Part shown: piece after piece, positions 12,158 through 26,500 of the stretch | Numbering within the stretch: the first letter of the stretch is position 1 | How the letters are laid out: each line of letters starts with the position of its first letter | DNA from: Neurospora tetraspora | Taxonomy: Eukaryota > Ascomycota > Sordariomycetes > Sordariales > Sordariaceae | Length of the DNA stretch: 64,000 bases | Reading direction: 5' to 3' | Assembly (NCBI RefSeq): GCF_033439725.1 | Contig: NW_026944386.1 | Coordinates: forward strand, 806,001-870,000 | Notes under the pieces: generated by a model | What the model was told of the DNA's origin: nothing | The model's database searches: none | Seen by the model: only the letters and a program-made list of their open reading frames with translations | Program-made: the position numbers and the translations under genes

Positions 12158-12644
12158 CCAGTCCATGTCAGCATGGCGACCGGCGAGACTGGCGGCTGGC
12201 GGCTGAGGTGCCTGATGCCTGATGGTTCGTGGGGGTCTCGCCGGTTGTTACCTCTACTGTCGTTTGCAACAGGGGGGCCTTGAAGCACTTGGGTGATGCG
12301 GCGTTTTGGCCATCTGTCAGTTATTTATGAAGACAGCTGCGGTTCGGCTATGCTTGTCTCAATCAGTGCTAAGTCTTGCAAGTCTGAGACAACAAGGACA
12401 CAACTAAGGCACGCCAGGTCGCCAGCGGCCAACCCATTTAGAGGATTGCTGTTTTGGAATACTCTATTTGTTATGTCCGTATCCCTAAGTCAGTCAAAAA
12501 AGACTATCAGTCAACTTCCCTCTTGACAGCCCTTCTGCCTGTGGTCGGACAAGTGGTGAAGATCAAACTTCGGTGATAAAATTACTGGTCAACATACGCG
12601 TGAAGGATGACACGAGGTAAAACCTACCGATGTCGTGCACCGTA

Positions 12645-12659
12645 GACTGACTGACTGAC
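12645..12659. repeat. (GACT)n tetranucleotide microsatellite
   Basis: Almost four tandem units of GACT. Confidence 0.85.
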
Positions 12660-14899
12660 GGAGGGAATACAAAACCGCAAATGCGGTGCTTAACCCAGCA
12701 TAGGTAGGGCAAACTGTGCGCGGAGTAATTCCGGGTTGATCCAGTTGTATGGATTTGCCGTTACGTCCGCTCGGCTGCTCTTTTTAGATTATGAATGTCT
12801 CTCTTCCCCAGAATATGGCAACACCTGAGATTCGGAGATCATGCCGTCTCACATCCATCCGATCTTATGTACGATCCGTAGGTGTGAGGCAGGGCAGACC
12901 TTACCTGATGGATACAGCGATGAAGTTGACTGCTAGGCAGTGTACTTTGACCTTTTTGAAGGCTCGCAAATTTCGACGCTGTGTTGATATCGAACCTGGC
13001 CTCTTAAAGGCACACAGTCGGTACTAGACCCTGGAAAGTAAGGTAGTATCAGCTTATTTCCTGAGGACTTCCCACTCGAGATGGCTTTCGACGTTGTGGT
13101 CAAGGGGTATGCTCTATCTGGACATCTGGTGCTATCCCCAACCCCTGAACAGCCATCAAGATAGTCCATCACCAACAACATCAAGATCATCATCATCGAA
13201 AGGAAAGTCTGTAATGAGGCCAACAGCAGTCACATGATCCAAGGCGAATGCATCCCCGGAAAAAGAAAACCTGGGGGCCCAGATTATCAGGCCGCTGTCT
13301 TCTTTTCTTCTTTCTTTTCGAGTTCCTTCTCCGCGGTCACTAGCTGAGCCAGGGTCATGGGCGGATGGACTTCCCATTGGCAACTAACCGCCCGGGGCGC
13401 GCCAGCCGAGTGACGATCATCGATGCGCTATTTGCCCTGCTGCCCTCATCACAGTGTGTCTGTCTGTGTCCAATACCACTTGGCGCATTCAACGCGAATG
13501 ATGGGCCTCAATGTTTGTTCCACTCGTCACTTTTTGCTTGAATTTGATCACTTGGTTTTGGGTTTGGAGCATTTGGGCTGGTAAACCCCTCCGTTTCGTG
13601 CAGGGAAAGCAAAGGCAAAAGAGGAATACTCCAAACGGAAAGTGAAGCGACCAACTTAGCCTTTGACTGGCCCGAGCCGTCGCGGCCCTGAACCCGTCGC
13701 GTTGAGTGTTTGGATAATAATGGTCTGTGACTCATCCACGTGTGATTCAGTTTGTATGGTGATTGATTGATAAGAAAGGGCAACAGTGAGAGCCAAGTTA
13801 TTCGAGGACCAAGCAAGAAAACAATTTGTGTTCCGCTGTAGCAATCAATCAAGCACTCGTCATCACATTTGCCTCTCTTCGTGCGTGTTTCAGGAGAGCA
13901 AGCAAAACTTGATCCAAGGGCTTCCAGCCAGCTGGGCTAACGGGGCTCAGTCCGTGTGCCGGGCCCGACATTGGTTGAGTGAAATGGGCGTGTGTAGTGC
14001 GAGCGGCCGGCCGGCGGTCCGCTCGTCATTGTGCTTTGTCGGGTACCAGACTTTACCCATGTTAACGACGGGGAGCGTTGAGGGAACGCTAATGCAGGAA
14101 CACATTTACAACCCTTGCAAGGTGTAGAAAAGGCATTTCCGTCCCGCTCACTCGGTGCCCCGGGGGCGTGCGTGTGTGCATGCGAGCTTGCCGTTTCGTA
14201 GCACGGCCAAGTCTTCCCTTTTTGTTACTGCTGCAAGGTACCAAGGCCGGGTTCCCAGGTTGAAACTATGACGGAGGGTTGGCACCTTGTCTGGCATCGA
14301 GTTTGTATGTCGGTACCTTGGTTGGCCTCCTCCCGTGGCCGAGCTCAGCCAGGCCAGGTACAAGACGCGGGACGGAGGGATCCGAGACGTTTACGGATGG
14401 CCGTCTCAGAGGAGGGACAGGACCAAGTACATAGTACATCACTAGCCACCGTTCTGTTTCCCTTGTGTTTGCAATGTCTCACAACTTCTCAGCCTTTCCG
14501 TCCCACTCAGCAGTCTCAGCACAGGGGGGCCAAAACATCACTTACCTAGGCTACCACAACGGCGGCACTCCGTATTGTCCGGTTCTACTCAGCCTCAGAT
14601 AAACTGTCCGGTTGAAGCGGATCCCCAGGTGCAGCATCGCAGTAGTCAGGCATGATGAGGCTCAGCATCTGCAACACACGCCGAGGATAGGTAGACCGGA
14701 TCCGTTCCCCGGGTTGTCGCTTCGGCCTTCTGAATGCAATCCTCAAGGTTAATCCGTGGTGCCGCCATCGCCTTCCACTTGTGCACCGTCTTGCCGCCGC
14801 ATTTGTCTGCCTAGGCTTCCGGCTTTCCGTCGGGTCGTCCTTAACCGCGAACCCATCTATCGTCTAAAAAAGGTGACTGTGCTGATTGACACCCAAAGC

Positions 14900-16500
14900 A
14901 TGAGTGTACACCAAATGGGCAATTTGCGATCATGAGAACGTGCGGAAGTGTGATTTTGGGTTAGGTTTCTTTTCGCGGGGCTGTTTCTGGCAGAAAAAAC
15001 CCATGGCATCCCGGCGAATAGGCGTTGAGATCGGGGGAGGGGTAGTGGTAGGAAGAGTTTCTGTGCCGTTTCGTCGGTATCTGCAACCAAATGCAGCAAT
15101 GTAGCTACAAAGTCATGTAAGTAGTAATCTTGGGGTACCTTTCGTGTCTTGGCCTCCTCCAATCCATATCCATAGACCTTATTTAGCGACGATGTTCCGT
15201 CAATGCCGTGAATGGTCATGGGCAGTAGGGCATCACGGCAAAGCCCACGATGATGCAGTGGGGGTCTGGAAAACAAGATGGCTCCCTCCAAAGCATCTCT
15301 TCTGAATTCGCCCTCGGTATTGTTGCTGAAGCGCGGCCCTGCATGATGTCAGTTCCAGATATTCGACACCTTCAAGGGAACCTCGGGCAAGAGCATGGGG
15401 GTAATGGAGGCCCCACGACACACAACACCCGGGACCTTGCAACCCCCGAAAGTGTATTGCATCGCACAACAGCACCTATTTCAAGGTCTGATAGCCATAT
15501 CGCCCCAAAACAAAGAAAATGGATTGCTTAGGATACGACGAACTGGCAACACAACTGTGTTCCCCGCACCCTTGCTGAACTTGACAAGTGCTGGTAGCCT
15601 TGCCTGTGTTCGCTCCAATGTCTCAGGTTGTAGCCGTAGGAAACCGTGGCATTGCGCTGTAGGTATGCTCCGTCGCTCCGTTATTTCACTTGGCGCGGCG
15701 TCATCTTGGTCGGCCAAAGTGACTTTGATCATCCCCGTGTTACCCGCTACGCATGTCAGGCTTGCGGGCGGATAGTCCCATTCGGTGGGCTGTGGGAAAC
15801 TCAGGCGGCGTGGTCGCGGGAAATAGTACTCGGGCCTTTTCCATCCACCTATCCAACTTCCAGAAATACCTGCGCAGCTAGGATAGTGTATGTCATAGGA
15901 GGGCGATTACTTGAATCCACGTGCTGGTAAGGCAACCCAATACCACAGAACATGGAGTTCTGGAAATATTCGACTGCAGCACCTGGGCTAGATGCAATGC
16001 TATTCGACAAGGTATTCTGTAGCTCATGGTCTGTAAAGTACCGTGGGTAGATTGCAGTACAGAGGCCAATGCGGGAGGCAAGTGAACTGCCGCTGCCTGC
16101 TCAAACATGAGGCTTACTGCATGACCGTCATCTCCTGCTGCGCAATGAGCGAACGTAAATCTGTGCGTAATCATTAGCACGCAGCTACCAAAACGCAAGG
16201 AAGATAAAGAGAGTCCACGATACATACCCAGGGCTGAGCGCCATCAAGTCTACCATTGGCATCCAACCTCTTCCGAGACACCGCGAGCTTCAGGTCAAAT
16301 TCCAGACAGGCAATTATTCGTATTCAGCGCATATCTCATACGTACTTAACTGGATTACCCCGAGAGGGGACCCCGCTTGCTCGGGTTGTCGTGTGGCTGT
16401 CAGTTCCCGCAACGCGGCATGTCGGGCGCGGGTATATTATATCGAAAAAGTGAAGACCCGTAGCAATTGTCCACCATGTTACATTTGTACTTGGGTTGCT
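14900..16500 (-). pseudogene. Possible decayed protein gene, function not recognised
   Basis: Several minus-strand segments look coding by residue composition but lie in different frames. About 16440-16310 contains A-R-H-A-A-L-R-E-L-T. About 16320-16228 ends in R-L-D-G-A-Q-P-W. About 16090-15880 contains Y-F-Q-N-S-M-F-C-G-I-G-L-P-Y-Q. About 15330-15130 contains A-L-L-P-M-T-I-H-G-I-D-G. Two intervening stretches look like real introns: 16161-16227 has GTATGT at the donor, GCTAATG as branch point and CGCACAG at the acceptor, and about 15797-15880 runs GTATTT to CCCACAG. Joining the segments needs extra frame changes, so this would be a pseudogene. I cannot name the family, and a chance series of open frames remains possible. 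Confidence 0.3.
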
Positions 16501-17349
16501 GTCTCGGAAACCTGGGGTAGACAGTCGTGTGTCTTCGGAACAAACTCATATGCATGCGCACCGAGAGTTCGTCACGAGGATGAGGTACGATATGAGACGA
16601 GAGCTGTGATATAGTCAGCTACCCGAGCAGGTGTTCCTCGTTGGGTATGTTCCGCTGTCGTACGGCATCCGAGTTTTACTGCGGATCCGTTGATCCGTCC
16701 AACCTTGAGGACGTGCAAGAACAACGACTGGCAGAGTTTTCATCCAACATGCCGTCTTTCAGCTCTTGACTTATTTATAAAATAAGAGTGGTCTTGACGA
16801 CAAACGCGCAAACCGCGCTTCCTACGCAGGCCCGTGTTGTTTCTGCAACAAGGTCTTACGGGGTACCGTCTCCGGTTCCCGTTGCCTATCATGCGGGAAA
16901 AAGCTTGAAGACCCTGGACCCTGCAACTACCGCGTTGCTGGCTAGGCGCTACTGTACAGTCCTGCGAGTTTTGTGGCAGATAAAGTCGCGATAGCTTGAC
17001 GTCGCCAGCTAGAGCTGATTTAGGTAAGCGGCGTCGACTCTGTGGGCTTTGTTTTGACGGCGACTGGTTTGTTGTCTCTCACCTTGCGAGTAAGTGCGTC
17101 GCATTGCATCCATCTCGTCTCGTCGTCGGCTGTTGGGCACCGCTTGGAGCGGCAGACTGGCTGGTTTCGATGTGCGTTTTTCTCTGTTGACCGAGCAATT
17201 ACTGGTCAAGGTGGGGACGGTGAAGTGGTTGCAGATCGAGGCCATTCCTCTTTTGTGCTCTGACGGCTTAGCACTGCTGAATGTGTGGTCCAGCAGCCCT
17301 TGTTGCACAGATCGCCGCATCGCTGCCATGCTGAAACCGTATTAGCACC

Positions 17350-20300
17350 ATCGTCACTCTGTGTTTAGGCCACACGGGAGATCAGATTAGCGACGATCCT
17401 CGGTTTCTGGGCATCTTAAAGTGCTTAACAAGACTGATTCATCAGTGTCCCTGCGTTTCGAGGAGCTTCAATAACATGTCTACGTAGTACCCGCTGCGAC
17501 TGTCCGGGTGGTGATATAATATGAAATAAACGCTAGACGCGTCAGTGAAGGTTAATCGTAACAACATATGTACCTCAGGTGTGTGAAAAATGCCTTGGCC
17601 TCAATCCTGAAAACGGAGCGGCTGCCACATGATACCGGCCGCAACGCTCCGGGTACAATCCGGGCAGCTGGGTGGACACAGTGTGGCCTTTCAAAGTGGC
17701 CCAACGACCCTGAGGTCGCTTTTCATCTGCCCTGCTGTTAACCAACACACTCACACTAACAGATGTGTCAATATGTATATGCCTTCCGTTCGGACCGCGC
17801 CGGCGTCATGTTTCAACCACGCAGAGGCATCGTTAACAATCCAGGAGCGTGTTGTTTATGTTTTGGTTCGGTTGTGAAGACTGACACACTGTGGTAGGTG
17901 AAGGTTCAGTTTTCTCCCACCTTGGCCCGACCACTACTATGGCCGACCTTTCCTTCGGCCTGCAGCAGCTTTGGACTGACAGCTCACAGCATGCCCACCT
18001 ATGAAACCAGGGCTGAGTCATCAAGTGGTAGCCTCTGGTGAACCATATTTTTACCCGGGTAACCGTTCCGGACCTCTGACGAACGGTACGAGGGCGTGGT
18101 GGCTGGGGCAAGCGAAACTCGGAGCGTAGTGCAGAGCGAAACTCGCGCAGATTGGACGGCACGATCCGGGGCCGGGGCAACTACGCTCGGCGTGCCTATC
18201 AGAACATCGGACGGCCGTTTCTGAGGAGCGACTCTCGTTGTATGATGCAGGCACACCACGACCCGGAGCACTTTCGCTGTGGTTCAAGTCCAGATCTGCC
18301 GTTTTCAGGGTGTCGACAGCGTCATAGCAGCCTGACTTTCTTCAGGTTACAACCCCAGGACTGCAGGAAAGTCCGCCACGTCCGGGGCCGCGAAGCTGCA
18401 ACCGGCAACAAGCCTTGCAAGCTTGGTTCTTGGCCAAGATGCTGTTGTTTTCGAGCCGTTTTGCGTGGAGTCCGGTGATGATTTATTCCCCGAGCAAGAA
18501 CTCTGTAGCCTGTCTCGGGCAACTCTGGCCCATCTCTGTGGATTCGATGGCTCGCTGGGCTTTTGTTGTTTGTGGACTGGAGCAGGACTGGTGTTGTGGC
18601 CCAGACTATCCAGGGAGGAACCGGAGGGACTCGTTGACTCGCTGGCCTTGACAAAACGCTCTGCCTACGGCCGAATGAGAAGGAGGAGGCTGGAGGCCGA
18701 TGGGGACGCTCTGGAGATGCTGTCCATAGGTGGGCAGGCCTATCTGCAGGCCACCACGGTAGTGCACTGCGGGTGTCCAAGAGTGCGAGGCCGTGGCCAC
18801 TGGACGGACGGCAATGCAGACGGAGAGAGCACCGATCTGGAGCCAAGTGCAGAAGAGGTCATCAGGGTCTGGCTACCGTGGTCGTGTGGACGAGGGAAAA
18901 ACGTGGACCAGAGTTAGCCAACACCGAGGGCGACCAGCAGCTTCACTATCGCAAAAGTGGGCCTATTATTAGCTGGATATCTGATGCAGTGCCACGAAGC
19001 CCAACAAGCACCGAACCAGCACCGAAGAGAGGAAGGCCAACCCTTGTTTCCCACCTGCCCTAGGAAGAATGCCGCGTATGCAGAGTCCGGGGGTTCTCCT
19101 GGTCGTCCGGAGGGGCTCTTGGTTTCCCCAATGGCTCGGCGTTGCTGCACACGTTCCTTTGGTTCCGAGATGCGACAAAGTGCGACGAGATAGCAGCGGA
19201 TTCCGGGCTGGGCATGTAGTCGCCGGCCATGGAGAAATCGACGGGCAGGAATGGACAAAGCTCTCTGGCCGGTGGGACTCGGATGTCCAGATATGGCAAT
19301 TGGCAGACTGGCGATGGTGTTGTCGAACTGCAACGCCGCCGTATCGTACCAGTGCCCACCCCCGTAGCAGCTAGAGCAGACTGGGCCGCAGTAGCTCTCC
19401 AGGCTAGGCCATAGTCTACGGGTAGTTCGTGGTTAGTACGGGGTAAAGGCTAGCACTAACGGCGGGTCCAGGCAAATCTGAAACTGACACTTGCAAGATG
19501 CAGTGCATCTTGCATGTCCACCAACGAAACATGTCCATCGCTCGTGAATGTGGGTGAATGTGAGAAGGGGACCCAAAATGACGAAAAATGCTGTCCTTTG
19601 TTTTTTCTTCCTTGTTGAGAAGCTGAATGTGCGGTGCGAGCCGAAGGGAACCAAGGGCACTGCACCCGGAAACCCCAGCCATCGTAACATGTTTTTTGGG
19701 TACATACCTGGAGGTACCTCTGGGCCTGTGATGGCAGACACGATGCCATCGTCCAATGCCCTGAGAGAGTGCAAACTCTGCATCAGGAGTGCAGCGGCAT
19801 GCCGCACTTCTCTGCACATGTTCATGATGCGGACTCGGGGTTGGCTCAATTGAGAATCAGAGAAAAAAAATTTGTCGAGATTCCAGGGGTGAAATTCTTT
19901 TCTCTCCAATCGTGGCAGCTGTGTTTGCAGAGGATAAATTGAGTCGGTCATGTCGTCGATGGCGGTGGTGAAGGTGGTTGTGGCGGCAGGATGACCGTGG
20001 CGGAATTAAGAGCAAGGCGCAGCCATATCATCCATCAGTCAGCGGCGGTCCTGTCCCGCTGTCTTGTTCCCATTGTAGGACATATAGATCCGGCTTCTCT
20101 GGAGATGATCTTTTGTTCCTGTCATCCGGCGAACTGCGCATGTGCGTCTGAGAGGTGTAAGTAATGTTTTCTTGACTTTCACTTGATATGCCTGCAAAGA
20201 TCAAACCATCTTGTCTTGTGGGCGCGGTGTGGTGTGTGAGTGGTGGGTGTGGCTTGTGGCTTATCAGGGGTGTTGGAGTCCGGATTGGGAGCCGGCAAAC

Positions 20301-23300
20301 GTCAAGACCGAACGAGGACTTCAAAAAGATGAAACTGGAGGCTGGGCCTGTCAGAAGTCGCTCAGAGGAGCAACTCGGGGTTCGGACCGTCCCTGATATG
20401 GACCTTTATGGTTCTCCGTATTCCCGGATAGTCTGCCCCTAGTTCCCGATTGAGGCCGATCCGGAGAAAAGCTGGAGCTGTAAAGAGGAGTGAGAGACTG
20501 AGAGGCTCCAAAAAGGCTGCAGCCCTACTGCATAGTCCAAGGTAGTCTTGTCTTGTCCTGTCTTGTGTTGTCTTGTTTTGCCAAGCATACTCGGACCAGA
20601 GGTGGGAGACGGGAATAAGGTAAGAGACTGGAGCGTCTCCGAAGAGGCCGGAGTTTGTAACGGAAGAGCGGATGGATGAGGTGGAAGACAAGAGACAACC
20701 TAAGAGACGGGAGAGGGACGATCGAGAGTCGATCGAATGTCACCATTTGACATGATAATAAGGGTCGTCATATAATGGAGAACCGGATTTTCAGGGTCGT
20801 GAATCCGTGATGTGTTATTGGGGCGTTGCGAGTCTTCTTGGTGGTAGTGGTGATGCATGTTCCGGTTCCTGGATCGAGTGTGGTGAGGTGTCATTGCGCT
20901 GAAGTTGTGGGAGTGGAAGCCCTAACTGGTCGTGAGGTTGGATTGATGGGCGCCGTTCCCGTGATTCCCAAGAACAAAAAAAAAAAAGTGTGAAGAGATT
21001 TCTCGTAGCACGGTAGAAGAAGGAACACGGACCTTTGTTTGAGTGCTGCCTTGAGATTACTTCTGAAGCGGAAGGCGCGAAAGGAAGGAAGGAAGAGTCC
21101 TTGCCGGCCGTGTCCCTTCCGTCCCGGGCCCGAGCGCACGCAAAGTGACGGCCATGACGAGTGCTCCTTCCTCTCTCGACACCGTGATGACGAGGCTGGC
21201 ATCAAACCGAAGAAATTTCAGTGAAAATTTTTCATGTGCGGCTGCCGTGTGTGTGTGTTCACTTTTGTTGTTTGTTCGCAACCTTCATTTTCCAGCCTCA
21301 TGGCCAATCCGAAGGATGAAACATCCGGAAACAAGTGGGCGTTCACGGCACCGTCCATCGCCCACTGCATCGGGTCCGGATGTCCGTGATTGTATGCGGC
21401 CACTGCGGGCTGTCCACTGGAATATGGCGGGCAATGCGCGGGCTTCCGTCCCAGGCACGCTGCAACCTCTCGTCCGTACCTCCCGTCTGCCCCTCCTTGT
21501 GCCTTCCACTTTTTACTTTTTCCTCTGTTTTGCATCACGACGGGACCTGGGACCTTCCTTTTCATCTCGAGACAAACAAAAAGCAACACACAGATTACTG
21601 AACGAATGAACGAACGGAAAACGCCCCAAACTCATCACGATCACGCAGGAACAAACCCATTTACCCATTTGCGGCGCAATACTTTCGGAACAACCGCTGC
21701 TTTTCTGACGACCAGACGGGAATTGTTAGGGATGAAGTCTTTGGGACTCGCCGTCGCCGACGTCAATCACTAATAAGCGCGACCCCTGTTTTCTGCGGTG
21801 GTTCCCGTCGCCCCGTGTTATGACGGCGATGAGGTGCCAATACCCAATATCTCAGAGACCGAACAGCATCAGCACCAGCCTCACCACCACAAGACAAGAC
21901 ACGACGTAGGTAAAGCCGGATCCCATGGCAAATGTAACATTCAAAGACAGGAAAGGAAGTGCAAAGCGCTCGAACATCATCAGTCAGACCGCTGAGCTGC
22001 ACTGCACGCCTGCGATGCGCTGCGTACGCAACCACAGAGAAACTCTGTAAGTCTTTGCCAACCAGCAGCAATCTGATTGCCCAATGTCCCTCTGGATGGC
22101 ACCCTCCGTACGCACGTTTGAGGCGATCAAATCAACTTTAGGAAGGCCCCAAGCTGCCAGGGGCACACTCTGAGTCTGACAGTTTGACACTTGCTTGACA
22201 GCCCCAGACACTGGCTGGCATCAAATGGCAAAAGCTAAAACGGGTGGATGGCAGCCACGGCAGGACAACAACATCGTGGCTCTTCTCGCCGGGAGGACTG
22301 GCTCGCTCGCTGTGTCGCTGGATCTCTCGGGCGTCCGTGCCCAGGGTGCCTCGAGTACCGTGATACCGTTCTGGAGGGCACAGTGCCAGAGTGTGCCAAT
22401 CTGCTCACCTCATCATTCCGTTTTCTCGCTCCATGTCGCTGGTACCAGCTACCTCTGACCACTGCGACAGCGCCAGCAACCTGCCGCGCCCACACAAGCT
22501 CCGTTTCGTTTCTCGAGACGTGTGGGAGAACTGGTGGATTAGACAGGGAACCCCCCGGCCCGCTGAAATCCACCGAGGCCATCCGCTGGGTCCTGAAATG
22601 GGCCTGAAAATGGAAATCTCCCGGCAAAAGGAGATGGGTCCGTCCAAGCTGGCCCCATTGCTTCAGTGGGTGTCTCTGTCTCCAAGGTACATGGGTACCA
22701 TCGAGTTACGCTACTGTACCTCAGGCGTTGTCCAGCTCGTCTCGTAAAACGGAGACCAGCTCAAGGCCAAACACACACCAGACAAGGTACCTGGCTGCTT
22801 TGGCTGGGTCCCCCGGCTGCCCTGTCGTGTCTGGTGTGGTTGTCTTTGGGATTGGGACTGACTGGGTACCGGGGTGTGGTCCAAGAGACAATTGATGCCA
22901 ACGACAAGGTAGGGAAAATAAGGTCACCCCCTTGACTTCCATTTTGACATTGCCTCGTTCCAGTTCCAGTAATCCTCATGTTATAAGACCGACGGATCCC
23001 CTTCTCCGTCCAGACCTCTTTTCTTGGAATCCCCATCACAGCTTCTCAACCATCTTCGGATCCTAATTCTTCTCCTGTGTTGTGAATAAACACCAGGTTT
23101 AATACTACCTTACTTGTCTACTTCCGATCCACACTACTGCACGACTGCCAGCTCTCCAGAGTTCCTTTCCTATTTCGAACATCACGAAAGACTTCCGAAA
23201 CGGGAAGCACACCGAACAACCACAACAAACTTACGCACTTGTCGACGACACTTTTTCGAATCCTAATTCTCGCCGATTACACTTTGGCGTCTCAATCGTG

Positions 23301-23400
23301 AGTCATGACGCGCAACAACATATCAGATGCCGGGTCGGACAGATAACTAACCAAGGTGTCTTCTCGGTGGTACAGCTCTTGCGACGTTTTTAATACAACC
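17350..23400. other. No gene supported
   Basis: Both strands carry overlapping short ORFs (for example around 18.3-19.4 kb) without recognisable domains or splice-linked exons. A (TTGTC)n-like run lies at 20546-20580. I see nothing else specific. Confidence 0.5.
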
Positions 23401-23415
23401 TTCACAACCGCCAAA

Positions 23416-23517
23416 ATGATCACCAGGACGTCTCAGTGTGTCAACTTCGGCCGTGGCGCCTACGATACCACCGGTGTCCCCAAGCCCCCACAGCCGCCCA
23501 AGCCCAGCCGGAGGTAA
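23416..23517 (+). CDS. Possible small ORF (33 codons), function unknown
   Basis: The ORF starts at an ATG with a good fungal context (GCCAAAATG) and encodes a short protein ending in a proline-rich tail (V-P-K-P-P-Q-P-P-K-P-S-R-R). The last codons overlap a GTAAAG that could act as a donor with an acceptor CACTGCAG near 23579. That would replace the terminal residues with a few others before a stop, giving about 40 residues. I recognise no family. The support is the context, the balanced composition and its isolation in a gene-free region; it may equally be an upstream ORF or chance. Confidence 0.25.
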   Translation: MITRTSQCVNFGRGAYDTTGVPKPPQPPKPSRR

Positions 23518-26500
23518 AGGGCCCTCGATCTTATCGGGACCTGATGCGTGCCTGTTCATCCCTTGATTCACTGCAGCGCGGATCATTGTCACATTCCTTA
23601 ATCGACATTGGCACGACAAACAACAACCAAACATGACGGCGATCTCGAACAAGCAGCACCACCTCTTCTTTTTGCGACTTCTCTCTTCGACTACTATACT
23701 ATAATCGGTTTTAATCTCGCCCTCACCATCTTTTACTACTACACTTTAGTCAACAACCTCTGCGATCTCATTCTCGGGCGATTAATTTCAATTCGGAGTA
23801 CGCCTTTTAATCATCATTCCTCCAACATGGAGGACAACACTACAACAACAAGCGAGTGGTTCATTCCGGGCGGCTGACTCTGGCCTGAGTTTTGCTTTTT
23901 ACACCTGGTGCACGGCGTTTACACTAGAGATGGGCTTGGTTGCATTTTCCTTTTTCTTGGGATTTAATGGAGCAATACTCAGTCGCTCTTGGGGTGGTCA
24001 CTTGTCATTTTTACACCAAACCTGTTTTGCGCGGATCACAACGGAAAAGAAGCAACCAGCTTCTCTCCCGACACATTCGACCACCAACTTAATCACGCCC
24101 TCCCAAACCCAGCCGGAACACGATCCGGTCTCATAATTCGCCGAATCACGACGGCACTTGATCATGGGCTCAGGGACGGGCATGCCAGCCAAGAATGATG
24201 CGCGACCGACATCACAGCGTTTCGGTTTTTCTTTTCTCGTTTGTCTTGGGTTGGATTGGGAAAAAGACTTGGGTGGTTGGGAAAACTGCTTTTTTATTGC
24301 ATCTAGACTTTTTGTATTTTCCCACATTGTTATGGGATGTACCACCACATCGGGATGGTTCTCCTCGCGGAGATCGCCATCATCACCCGCAAAGCGCATC
24401 ATGGCCCCTATTTCCTTTTCATGTCACATCACATCATCATCATCACATCACCACTGTACACCATCTGGCATTATCTTGGAGGATACACATTCTGGGGCTT
24501 CGGTTTCCCTTGGTATCTCCAGCCATGAAAGGGGCAGTCAGTGTTCGCTTGGCTGGATCCAGGTTATAGAAGATACCCCCTCTCGTCTTTGTTTAGTTAA
24601 TCCCCTCCCTGCACCTCTTATATCAGAACTCATGTATAAAGATACAGTCTGAGGATGGATAAAATAAGAAGTAGCTATATAGTTTAGCGACAGAAAGCTT
24701 GGTCTATACATACCACAGCCAGCAAATGGAACATTGAGATTCACATCTCAACAATCACTTTTTTTCAACATCAACTTGCTCTTTTTGAATGTTTTCAGCC
24801 GCACTTGAACACATTCGGATAAGCTTCTTCTCCTGCGTCCGATATACGAACGCAAGAAAAAAAAAGAAAAAAAAAGAAAAGAAAGTTCGCATTGTTAATT
24901 GTGGCGGAGGCTTGCGCGGCGCGGGGTCGGAGAAGGAGAAGGAGAAGGGTGAAGGGCGACCTCGAGAATGCACGTTCCCGATCTGTTTGTCTCGTACAAA
25001 GATAACGCACACGCGAAACCACCTAGCTACAGGAAACCTATCATTGCATTACGTTGTGCTGGATCTCACGATTGCTTACCGCACGCAGTATTTGACACTT
25101 GCATCTGTCACTATTTCTTCATTTTATTCCCCCCTCTTTGTTGACGTGCGTGTGGCCTGCATGGCATGTCAAGCTCTCCAATTCCCAAACGAAACATCCC
25201 AATCCAATTGTGATTTCTCGCTTCTCTAAAAATGCACACACTGAACTGAACCGAACCGAGTGAGCGGACTGCCCGGACCCGTTCAGTTTTATGAAATTGA
25301 ACGTTCGTTCAAATTGAACATTGCGCCCGACCCGCGAAGGCGAACAAAGAGATTACAGCGACACCCACCCAACAGCGGAGCTAATTCCGGGGTACCTAGG
25401 TGCGGCAGGTGCCAGGTGCGCTTGGCGGGCCGATAGCCGGGCCGGTCACCTCAGTCGCAACAACCAACAACCTAAGGTACGGTGCGGTGCGGTACGGTAC
25501 TGCGGCAGGTACCTTCGTTACCTTACAACCTTTGTTAGGTCACCTCTCTTTGTAAGATAAGGTAAGGCCCGTTCAACCTTTTCGCTGCGGCCCGGAACGG
25601 ATGGACGGGTGGTTGGCTGCGTTGGTGATTTAGACTTTTTCCGTTTGTTTGCTTGCTTAGTTTGACTCCTACTCCTGCAATGTTAAAATCCACGACGAAC
25701 GACGAGGGGGACGTCAACAGCAGCGATCAGAGGATGGGATGTTCGAACAAAAGATCTGTGCTTGGAGTTGAGCTTGAACCGTTGCCCAGTGCTGTACCGT
25801 AGATACGTGTACCTGGTGGACACACCACCGAGTGCTCCGTGCTCCATTCGTGCCTGCATCGATCAGTGCAGTGCAGCCAGGCATTTCCGAACCCCGAATT
25901 TGAACGAAACGAAACGACACTATGTGGACCCCACCAGCCCACCACTCAAACTCCAGCTCGCAAGAGAACCTCTACGGTTACCACTGGGGACTGGGGATAC
26001 GTAACAGCACTCCAGCAGTGACAACTGAAAGAGGCGCAGATCATATTCCTAATCGAGCATCATGACAAGAAAGCCATCATCCATTCCCCGGCTCGGAACC
26101 GGCGACCGGAGCTGGAGTCCGGGCACGATATCGTCATTCGGCGACCATGAAAAGCCTCACAAGTCGTAACTCGCGAGACATCGGATAACACCCGGGCGTC
26201 AATCGTCGTCACCAACCTGCCCGGGCCGACAGGGTTGTCAACTACGACGACATTGATGAATTAGTAACACGAGCAGCCCGAAATGAACAACATGCCATGC
26301 CATCATATCATGGCATCAGTAAACCCATAACCGACGGTCGACAAACAACAGTCAACACCAGTCAACAACAATCAACGGACAACGGGACGATGAGACCAAA
26401 CCTCCAAAGGATTATGGAGCCGCTAATGCAAGCTCTAAAAGCCAGGCTAGACTTCTTTCGATTTGTCCTAGTAAGCAAAGTGTAGCAAGGTGCAAAGTCC

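Larger units (their letters stand above)
8726..14850. other. No gene supported; normal-composition intergenic DNA
   Basis: Base composition returns to normal at the outer LTR edge at 8725. ORFs here are short, overlap on both strands and match nothing I recognise. What can be seen: a (GGCAT)4 array at 8936-8955, (GACT)n arrays at about 11446, 12141 and 12645, and a (GGGGCT)-like run near 10283. I see no tRNA, rRNA or convincing splice-linked exons. Confidence 0.6.

Noticed and set aside
18322-18917. Overlapping 164- and 174-codon ORFs on opposite strands
   Set aside because: Mutually overlapping with Arg/Pro/Ser-rich translations typical of GC-rich non-coding DNA.
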